DNA of 8,323 nucleotides from assembly GCA_000715635.1 (NCBI GenBank), contig KL569138.1:22780-31102 (forward strand), written 5' to 3'. Below, one piece after another: positions 1-4,717 of the stretch (its first letter is position 1; every line of letters starts with the position of its first letter). The notes under the pieces are model-generated. The model saw only the letters and a program-made list of their open reading frames with translations, was not told the DNA's origin and made no database searches. The translations under genes and the position numbers were made by a program. Origin of the DNA: Streptomyces violaceus (lineage in GTDB: Bacteria; Actinomycetota; Actinomycetes; Streptomycetales; Streptomycetaceae).

Positions 1-266
1 AGCCGGTCCCTGGCCTCCAGCCAGACGGCGGCATCCTCGTTTCCTCCGCACGCGCGGACGAACGCGACGACCACCTCGGCACGCGGCAGCGAGTCCCGGC
101 GCAGCGCGTCGGCCGCGGTGCTTCGCGCGAGCACGTCACCGCGCCGTTCCGCGTTCGCTTCCAACTGCCGGTAGGTCAGACCGGATTGTTCCTTGAGCCA
201 TCGCAAGCAGGCCACGAACTCCGCGGCGCTGCGCGCCTCGTGCGGCAACCGACGCTGTCTCCCCAT
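1..266 (-). CDS. XRE-type helix-turn-helix regulator, N-terminal 88 residues (runs off left edge)
   Basis: Probably a DNA-binding transcriptional regulator. The ATG at 266 is preceded by GAGGA 9 nt upstream. The visible 88 residues show the layout of a common streptomycete XRE-like family: FVACLRWLKEQSGLTYRQLE (about residues 17-36), then a recognition-helix stretch with ARSTAADALRR, then LPRAEVVVAFVRACGG and the closing WLEARDR. The rest of the protein lies outside the window. In this family such an N-terminus often precedes a long effector or linker region, but nothing of that can be seen here. It is divergent from the peptide cassette, with 255 bp between the two starts, and a CCGGACA box overlaps its own start codon. 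It is therefore a candidate local regulator, possibly autoregulated. Assignment to HTH is confident; control of the cassette is inference. Confidence 0.85.
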   Translation of the reverse strand, partial: MGRQRRLPHEARSAAEFVACLRWLKEQSGLTYRQLEANAERRGDVLARSTAADALRRDSLPRAEVVVAFVRACGGNEDAAVWLEARDR

Positions 267-423
267 GTCCGGCCATCCTCGTCGTGCCCCTGGCAATGGA
301 CAATCCGGAATTCTGCCAATCCCTGTCCCGTCGCTTTCGTGTTCCGGACACCACCGCTGCGGTGCCGGACAGGACCCGGACAGCGCCGCGACCAGCCCGG
401 ACAGCGCCGCCGCGTCCGGGACA
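266..423. promoter_or_regulatory. Phased CCGGACA boxes in the divergent region (possible operator array)
   Basis: Exact CCGGACA occurs at 344-350, 365-371, 376-382 and 397-403, so starts are spaced 21, 11 and 21 bp, close to whole helical turns. A variant with one extra G (CCGGGACA) ends at 423. The inverse, TGTCCGG, sits at 266-272 over the start codon of the leftward regulator. Two of the boxes lie in a 15-bp exact repeat (375-389 and 396-410). This suggests a multi-site operator between the two divergent transcription units. The binding protein is unknown; the adjacent XRE regulator is the obvious candidate. Confidence 0.4.
307..332 (+). promoter_or_regulatory. Possible ECF-sigma-like promoter (GGAAT-17-CGTC)
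   Basis: GGAAT at 307-311 and CGTC at 329-332 are 17 nt apart, resembling the GGAAC/CGTT-type elements used by actinobacterial ECF sigma factors. The surrounding region has no TA dinucleotide, so a standard TAnnnT -10 box is impossible on either strand between 174 and 602. The match is imperfect and such short motifs occur by chance. Confidence 0.2.
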
Positions 424-521
424 GCCGAAGTCCCTGGTGCGCGGAATGCCCGTCCGCACAGGCTGGGTGCCCTGCCGGTCGAGCCCGTCCGAGGCCGACC
501 AGGACGAAAGGACATCGCCCG

Positions 522-713
522 ATGAAGTCGATTCGCACTCTCGCCGACCGGATGCTGGACCGCCTGCTGCCTCGGGAGACCGCCGGGGCGTGCGAGTGGT
601 GGTACCGCTGCATCCGCAACCAGCCCTGTTCTTCACACAACCAGTACACGCAGCGCGTCTGGTCATGCGATCTGAACCGCCGCGAGTTCGTGAGGTGCGG
701 CTGCACGTCGTAA
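522..713 (+). CDS. Six-cysteine small peptide precursor (63 aa), putative secreted disulfide-rich peptide
   Basis: This is not a recognised named family; it is the likely substrate of the cassette that follows. The ATG at 522 has AAAGGA 9 nt upstream. Residues 1-23 form a charged amphipathic leader (MKSIRTLADRMLDRLL, then PRETAGA) without the hydrophobic core of a Sec signal. The remaining 40 residues hold all six cysteines (24, 30, 36, 49, 59, 61; pattern C-x5-C-x5-C-x12-C-x9-C-x-C), are rich in Trp/Tyr/Arg (CEWWYRC, RVWSC, FVRCGC) and carry net positive charge. Ala21-Gly22-Ala23 before Cys24 fits the AxA rule of signal peptidase I, and an S26 peptidase is encoded four genes downstream. The ACEWWYRC start recalls the first cysteines of the methylamine dehydrogenase light chain, from memory only. 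A bacteriocin, a signal or an enzyme-subunit relative are all open. The coding call is strong; the function is inferred. Confidence 0.75.
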   Translation: MKSIRTLADRMLDRLLPRETAGACEWWYRCIRNQPCSSHNQYTQRVWSCDLNRREFVRCGCTS

Positions 714-733
714 GGCCGGTCCTGTTCCAGGCG

Positions 734-760
734 GCCGGGCCTCTGGGGGCGGGGCCCGGC
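734..760 (+). terminator. GC hairpin after the peptide gene (possible attenuator)
   Basis: GCCGGGCC (734-741) pairs perfectly with GGCCCGGC (753-760) around an 11-nt loop, 20 nt after the peptide stop codon. There is no U-run. Such a hairpin between a small structural gene and its maturation genes commonly gives partial termination or protects the 3' end of the short transcript, so that the peptide mRNA outnumbers the rest. That role is inferred. Confidence 0.45.
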
Positions 761-815
761 GCCGATCTCCCATCTCCGACCTCTGATCTCCGGTTTTCCC
801 TCGCGAGGAGCATCC

Positions 816-1379
816 GTGACCTTCCTTTCGCTGACATGCCAGGCCCTGCTCGCGCTGGTCTTCGCGATCGCCTGTGTGAGCAAGGCACGCGGCCGGGCGT
901 CGTTCGCGGGGTTCACGGACGCGGTCGTGGCACTGGGGCGCGTGTCCCGCCCCCGGGCGACCTGGATGGCGGCCGGGATCATCGCCCTGGAGGGCGCGAC
1001 CGTGCTGTTGCTCCTCGTGCCGGGGTGGGGCAGCGCGGGGCTGTGGGTGGCGGCGGTCCTGCTGACCGGCTTCACGTACGCCATCGCCCGCGCCCTCAGA
1101 GACGGCACCGCGGTCGCTTGCCGCTGCTTCGGAACCTCCGGCGATCACGCTACGGGACCGGCCCAACTCGTTCGCAACGCCCTGCTGTTCGCCGCCGTCG
1201 CATTGGCCGTGCCGGGGGTACCGGGCGCCGGATCCCTGTCCTGGCAGGGCTGGTTCGCGGCCTGGCTGATCGGTGCCGTGTGTGCCGTGGTCGTGGTGAC
1301 CGGGGACGAAGTGGTCGCGCTGTCGCGTCCCGCCCGTCAGGTCCCCGTCCCCGCCGCCCGTCCGCACGAAGCCCTCTGA
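816..1379 (+). CDS. MauE/DoxX-like redox-associated membrane protein
   Basis: A 187-residue integral membrane protein of the MauE type. In methylamine utilisation, MauE works with MauD in forming the disulfides of the amine dehydrogenase small subunit. The GTG start has GAGGAG 5 nt upstream. The first helix (about 3-21) ends in the typical VSKARG...FAGFTDAVVALG stretch. Further hydrophobic segments lie near 51-68, 73-91, 117-135 and 144-163. The characteristic cysteine motif is present as C102-R-C104-F-G, preceding a helix, and Cys8 and Cys20 lie in the first helix. It stands 102 bp after the peptide gene and 86 bp before the TlpA-like gene, the usual MauE-MauD pairing. It most likely passes reducing or oxidising equivalents across the membrane for cysteine chemistry on the peptide. 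Family assignment is strong; direction of electron flow is unknown. Confidence 0.82.
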   Translation: MTFLSLTCQALLALVFAIACVSKARGRASFAGFTDAVVALGRVSRPRATWMAAGIIALEGATVLLLLVPGWGSAGLWVAAVLLTGFTYAIARALRDGTAVACRCFGTSGDHATGPAQLVRNALLFAAVALAVPGVPGAGSLSWQGWFAAWLIGAVCAVVVVTGDEVVALSRPARQVPVPAARPHEAL

Positions 1380-1394
1380 TCCACCGTGATTCGC

Positions 1395-1442
1395 CAAGGC
1401 ACCAAGTCTCTGAGCCATCAAGTCACCAAGCTGTCTTATGAT
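1395..1442 (+). promoter_or_regulatory. Repeat pair and possible -10 element before the TlpA-like gene
   Basis: The 86-bp gap is less GC-rich than its surroundings. It holds CAAGGCACCAAG (1395-1406) and CAAGTCACCAAG (1419-1430), 11 of 12 identical at a 24-bp period. TATGAT follows at 1437-1442 and would suit a -10 box, but no good -35 is visible at 17-18 nt. An internal promoter or a protein-binding site is possible; evidence is weak. Confidence 0.2.
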
Positions 1443-1465
1443 CCGCCTATCCGGAGAGGCCCGCC

Positions 1466-2020
1466 ATGGTCTACCTGGCCGTCGCCCTCGTGGCTGTCGC
1501 CGCCCTGTGCACCTGGGATCTGTTGCTGACCCTCGCCGTCCTCCGCAGACTCCGTGACCGGCCCAACGGCACCATGGGGGCCGACACGGGCGGCATCCCC
1601 GTGGGGGCGGCCGTGGGTTCCTTCGGCACGCGCTGCGTGGAGGGCGTCCCGCTCACCGAGAGGGACCTCGCCGACGGGGCCCTGGTGGCGTTCTTCACCA
1701 CCGGCTGCGTTCCTTGCCGGAACAAGCTGCCCGCCTTCGTCGCGGAGGCCAGGACGATGGGCAGCCGTCGCCAGGTGATCGCCGTCGTCGTGTCGCCCGG
1801 TGCCACGCCGGACGAGACGGCGGAGGCCGAGACCATGGCCCGCCGACTCGCCCCCGTCGCACGGGTGCTGGTGGAGGGAGCCGACGGCCCCTGCACCGCG
1901 GCCTTCGGCGTCACGGCCTTTCCCTGCCAGTTCGCCGTCTCGGCCGCGGGCGGAACGGCGCCCACCGTGCTGGCCGTGGGCAACGCGGCGCTCACCGCCT
2001 CGCCGGTCGGGTCGGCATGA
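1466..2020 (+). CDS. TlpA/MauD-like membrane-anchored thiol-disulfide oxidoreductase
   Basis: 184 residues. The ATG at 1466 has GGAGAGG 6 nt upstream. An N-terminal hydrophobic anchor (about 2-25, ending LAVLRRLRDR) is followed by an extracytoplasmic thioredoxin-like domain. The active site is in VAFFTTGCVPCRNKLPAF (Cys81-Val-Pro-Cys84), and the cis-proline loop is VTAFPCQF (Pro153). The order anchor, CxxC, cis-Pro matches TlpA/ResA/MauD proteins, which reduce, oxidise or isomerise disulfides outside the membrane. Odd points are two further cysteines flanking the cis-Pro region (143 and 154) and Cys57 just before the domain, which could form a second redox pair or a docking disulfide. Its stop codon overlaps the exporter start (ATGA), so the two are translationally coupled. 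It is the natural partner of the MauE-like protein upstream and probably acts on the six-cysteine peptide. Confidence 0.85.
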   Translation: MVYLAVALVAVAALCTWDLLLTLAVLRRLRDRPNGTMGADTGGIPVGAAVGSFGTRCVEGVPLTERDLADGALVAFFTTGCVPCRNKLPAFVAEARTMGSRRQVIAVVVSPGATPDETAEAETMARRLAPVARVLVEGADGPCTAAFGVTAFPCQFAVSAAGGTAPTVLAVGNAALTASPVGSA

Positions 2021-3933
2021 GCGGCGCACCCGCCGGCGCCGCCCGTACCTCCGCCCGCCCTGGCAGTGCTCCCGCCACTCCCGGCGCCCGGAACCTGGGC
2101 CGTGCCCTGTGCCTGGCTCTCAGGCTCGCGTTCCGCTCGTCCCCGTGGGTGCTGGCGAGCCATCTCGCCGTGACCCTGGTGTCGGCCGCCGCTCCCGTCG
2201 TGGCCACCTGGCTGGTCAAGGACATCCTCGACACGCTCACCTCGGGAACGCCGGGATCGTCGGGAACATCCACCGTCGGCATCGCCGCTCCCGCGGCCAC
2301 CCTGGCCGCCATCAGCGCGGTGGCCGCTGTAGCCCCTCAGCTCACCGGCTATCTGCGCGCCCGGATGATGCGCGCGACCAGCCTGCGCGCTCACGAGGAC
2401 CTGCACGCGGCGGTCGACACCTTCACCGGGCTGCGCCGGTTCGAACACCCCGAGTTCCTGGACCAGTTGAGGCTGGCCCAGCAGGCGGGAGGACTCGCCC
2501 CCTCCCAGGTGGTCGAGGGGGCGGCCGGTCTCACCCGCAGCGCGGTGCTGCTGGCCGGGTTCGTCGGTTCCCTCGCGGTCCTCGACCCGTTCCTGGCCGC
2601 CGTGGCGTCCCTCTCCGGCATTCCGGTGCTGTGGGCGGAGATCACGCTCAGCCGCAGGCGCGCCCGCACGTTCTGGGACATCAGCCCTTCCGAACGCCGG
2701 GAGATCTTCTACGCGACCCTGCTCACCAGCGTCGAAGCCGCGAAGGAGATCCGGCTCTACGGTGCCGGGGGTTTCCTGCGGGGCCGGATGATGAGCGAGC
2801 GCCGTACCGCCGACGCCCTGCGGGAACGGCTGGACCGCAGTGAACTGCGCATCCAGTCGGCGCTCCAGACCGCCGCCGCCGTCCTCGCCGGAGCCGGTCT
2901 GCTGTGGGCGGTCGGGGCCGCTTCGCGCGGGGCGATGACCGTCGGCGACGTGTCCATGCTGCTGGCCGCGATCCCCGCCGTGCAGAGCGGCATCGGCGGG
3001 CTGGCCGGTGAACTGGGCCAGGCACACCACTCGCTGGTGATGTTCGACCACTACGTCACCATCGTCCGGCTCGGCCCCGACCTCCCCGCTCCGCACCGGC
3101 CCCGCCCGGCGGGCCCCCTGCGCGAGGCGATCGAGATCCAGGACGTCTGGTTCCGCTACGAGGACGAACTGCCCTGGGTACTGCGGGGCGTGAACCTGCG
3201 CATCGAACGCGGCACGGCACTCGCTCTCGCGGGCGTCAACGGCTCCGGAAAGTCCACGCTGGTCAAGCTCCTGTGCCGGTTCTACGACCCCACATGCGGA
3301 CGCATCCTGTGGGACGGCACCGACCTGCGCGACATCCCGGCGGCCGAGCTGCGCGCACGCATCGCCGCCACGTTCCAGGACCCGATGCGCTACGACCTCA
3401 CCGCCCGGGAGAACATCGCCATCAGCGAGCTGACCGCGCTCGAGGCACCCCGGCGCTGCGAGGAGGCGGCGCGGCTGGCCGGGATGCACGAGGATCTCGC
3501 CCGGCTGCCGGGCGGCTACGCGACCATGCTGAGCCGGACCTTCCGTTCCGGTGAGGGCGACGGCAGCGGGAGCGGGGTCCAGTTGTCCGGCGGACAGTGG
3601 CAACGGATGGGCCTGGCCCGGTCATTCCTGCGTACGGACGCGGATCTGCTGATCCTGGACGAGCCCAGTTCGGGCCTCGACCCGGCGGCCGAGTACGAGA
3701 TCCACGCCCGGCTGCGCGAACGCCGTGCCGGGCGGACCAGCGTGCTGATCTCCCACCGGCTGGGCGCGGTCAAGGACGCCGACGTCATCGCCGTCCTGGA
3801 GGACGGGCAGGTCCGCGAACTCGGCGACCACCGGCGGCTGCTCGCCCGCGGCGGCACCTACCACCGGTTGTTCACACTCCAGTCCAGCGGCTATCGGGAC
3901 GAGCCGGCCGAGGCGGAGGGGGCGTGCCCGTGA
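2017..3933 (+). CDS. ABC exporter, fused permease and ATPase (probable peptide exporter)
   Basis: A 638-residue half-transporter with an N-terminal membrane domain and a C-terminal ATPase, expected to work as a homodimer. The ATG at 2017 overlaps the previous stop by 4 nt. Hydrophobic segments lie near 44-66, 89-110, a paired block around 175-205 and another around 285-330. All nucleotide-binding motifs are intact: Walker A GVNGSGKST (406-414), Q-loop Gln454, signature LSGGQ (523-527), Walker B ending Asp548-Glu549 and switch His580. A Gly/Ser-rich insert (EGDGSGSG) precedes the signature. There is no N-terminal C39 peptidase domain of the kind that clips double-glycine leaders, and the following gene supplies a separate peptidase instead. 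The small peptide has a non-Sec-like leader, so this protein is its best export candidate. A lipid or drug exporter is the main alternative. Confidence 0.88.
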   Translation: MSGAPAGAARTSARPGSAPATPGARNLGRALCLALRLAFRSSPWVLASHLAVTLVSAAAPVVATWLVKDILDTLTSGTPGSSGTSTVGIAAPAATLAAISAVAAVAPQLTGYLRARMMRATSLRAHEDLHAAVDTFTGLRRFEHPEFLDQLRLAQQAGGLAPSQVVEGAAGLTRSAVLLAGFVGSLAVLDPFLAAVASLSGIPVLWAEITLSRRRARTFWDISPSERREIFYATLLTSVEAAKEIRLYGAGGFLRGRMMSERRTADALRERLDRSELRIQSALQTAAAVLAGAGLLWAVGAASRGAMTVGDVSMLLAAIPAVQSGIGGLAGELGQAHHSLVMFDHYVTIVRLGPDLPAPHRPRPAGPLREAIEIQDVWFRYEDELPWVLRGVNLRIERGTALALAGVNGSGKSTLVKLLCRFYDPTCGRILWDGTDLRDIPAAELRARIAATFQDPMRYDLTARENIAISELTALEAPRRCEEAARLAGMHEDLARLPGGYATMLSRTFRSGEGDGSGSGVQLSGGQWQRMGLARSFLRTDADLLILDEPSSGLDPAAEYEIHARLRERRAGRTSVLISHRLGAVKDADVIAVLEDGQVRELGDHRRLLARGGTYHRLFTLQSSGYRDEPAEAEGACP

Positions 3934-4445
3934 TGCCGATGAGCTCCGCGGGTCCGGCCGCACTGGTCCTGACGGTCGGGGTGCTCGTTCTCGTCCTGCG
4001 CATGAGCTGCGTTCTGCTCGATGTCAGCGGGGGCAGTATGCGGCCGGCCTTCGCGGACGGGGACCGGCTGCTGGCGGCCAGGCTGCCGGTGCGCCTGGTG
4101 CACGTCATGTCCCTGATCCGGGTGATACGACGCGGAACGGTGGTAGCGATCAGGCTCAAGCCGGCGCCCGGCCCGCGCACCGCCGAGTCCGCGTCCCCAA
4201 CGTGCATGATCAAGCGGGTCGCGGCCCTTCCGGGCGAAGCGGTTCCGGGCGAAGCGGTTCCGGTGCCGGACGCGGGGACGGGCAAGGTGCCCGCCGGGCA
4301 CGTCTACGTTCTGGGCGACCACCGCGCGACCAGCTGGGATTCACGGCATGCCGGGCCGATTCCCTATGAGCGGCTCACGGCCGTGATCGTCTGCCGGGTC
4401 CGCCGCGGTGACGCGAGCACCGCGGCGCTCCCGACAGGCACGTGA
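3933..4445 (+). CDS. Type I signal peptidase, S26 family
   Basis: A membrane-bound serine protease of about 170 residues, at the short end for the family. One N-terminal hydrophobic helix (about 9-29) leads directly into the catalytic Ser box, VSGGSMRPAF (Ser35). The general-base Lys is in MIKRVAALPGE (Lys94), and the conserved C-terminal box is GDHRATSWDSRHAGPIP (128-144), so the enzyme looks active. The RGD-type box is altered to RRGTVV. Starts at 3924 (GTG), 3930 (GTG), 3933 (ATG) and 3939 (ATG) are all in frame behind GGAGG at 3914-3918. 3933 is used here, but 3924 or 3930 would suit the spacing better and would overlap the exporter gene by more. A dedicated S26 enzyme coupled to an exporter points to leader removal from the cassette's own peptide, whose Ala-Gly-Ala/Cys junction fits. 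It closes the cassette. Confidence 0.88.
   Translation: MPMSSAGPAALVLTVGVLVLVLRMSCVLLDVSGGSMRPAFADGDRLLAARLPVRLVHVMSLIRVIRRGTVVAIRLKPAPGPRTAESASPTCMIKRVAALPGEAVPGEAVPVPDAGTGKVPAGHVYVLGDHRATSWDSRHAGPIPYERLTAVIVCRVRRGDASTAALPTGT
4230..4259 (+). repeat. 15-bp tandem duplication inside the S26 peptidase gene
   Basis: CCGGGCGAAGCGGTT is repeated exactly at 4230-4244 and 4245-4259, duplicating the residues PGEAV just after the catalytic Lys box. The phase is kept, so the protein is lengthened by five residues. Perfect identity suggests a recent slippage event. Confidence 0.85.
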
Positions 4446-4447
4446 CA

Positions 4448-4471
4448 GGGGCCCAGCCGCGGCAGCGCCCC
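4448..4471. terminator. Weak hairpin between convergent genes
   Basis: GGGGC (4448-4452) can pair with GCCCC (4467-4471) around a loop that itself contains GCCGCGGC. It occupies the 32-bp gap between the ends of the S26 and CsbD genes, where a terminator for both strands would be expected. The stem is short and there is no U-run. Confidence 0.3.
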
Positions 4472-4477
4472 CACGCG

Positions 4478-4651
4478 CTAGTGCTTGAAGACGTCCTTGG
4501 TCTTCTCCTTGGCCTGCCGGGCGTCTCCCTTGGACTGCTCCGCCCGGCCCTCGGCCGTCAGCCGCTCGTTACCCACCGCACGGCCGATCGTCTCCTTGGC
4601 CTTTCCCTTGGCCTGCTCGGCCTTCGCCTTGGACTTCTGCTCTCCAGCCAC
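4478..4651 (-). CDS. CsbD-family small stress protein (57 aa)
   Basis: A very hydrophilic, Lys/Ala/Glu-rich helical protein of the CsbD family, associated with general stress responses in many bacteria; its molecular role is not established. The GTG at 4651 is chosen because it follows GGAGTGAG with 6 nt spacing and gives the family-typical start V/M-AGEQKSKAKAEQAKGKAK, followed by GNERLTAEGRAEQSKGDARQ and a C-terminal KDVFKH. An upstream GTG at 4690 would add 13 residues but has no usable Shine-Dalgarno and would read through a hairpin. It lies 66 bp downstream of the methyltransferase gene in the same direction and may share its transcript. Confidence 0.88.
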   Translation of the reverse strand: MAGEQKSKAKAEQAKGKAKETIGRAVGNERLTAEGRAEQSKGDARQAKEKTKDVFKH

Positions 4652-4665
4652 GATTCGCTCACTCC

Positions 4666-4709
4666 AAGTCGTGTCCGACTTCGGGGTCACCTCCCGAGTG
4701 ACCTCGGGA
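4666..4709 (-). promoter_or_regulatory. Cluster of inverted repeats in the CsbD leader
   Basis: Three short inverted repeats fill the gap upstream of the CsbD gene. TCCCGAG/CTCGGGA (4692-4698 and 4703-4709, 4-nt loop) starts 9 nt after the methyltransferase stop. GGTCAC/GTGACC (4685-4690 and 4698-4703) overlaps it and excludes it. AAGTCG/CGACTT (4666-4671 and 4676-4681, 4-nt loop) ends just before the Shine-Dalgarno. They could terminate the methyltransferase transcript or modulate read-through into the CsbD gene. Confidence 0.4.
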
Positions 4710-4717
4710 AGGGACGG

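Noticed and set aside
522..713. Lanthipeptide, sactipeptide or lasso precursor
   Set aside because: No LanM/LanBC, radical SAM, YcaO or lasso cyclase/protease gene is adjacent, and redox proteins are there instead.
284..1441. Long plus-strand frame running through the peptide and MauE genes
   Set aside because: Arg/Pro-rich translation in the wrong phase. The MauE-like frame with a Shine-Dalgarno and membrane helices is clearly the real one.
1471..3603. A 710-codon open frame on the minus strand opposite the TlpA and exporter genes
   Set aside because: It is a shadow of high-GC coding DNA: repetitive low-complexity Gly/Arg/Ala translation with no domain, opposite two genes with intact motifs.
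522..4445. A complete methylamine utilisation (mau) operon
   Set aside because: MauE- and MauD-like genes are present, but there is no heavy chain, full-length light chain, MauG or amicyanin, and the exporter/S26 pair is foreign to mau operons.
4652..4690. Longer CsbD protein starting at GTG 4690
   Set aside because: No properly spaced ribosome-binding site, and the extra 13 residues are not typical of the family; the GTG at 4651 fits better.
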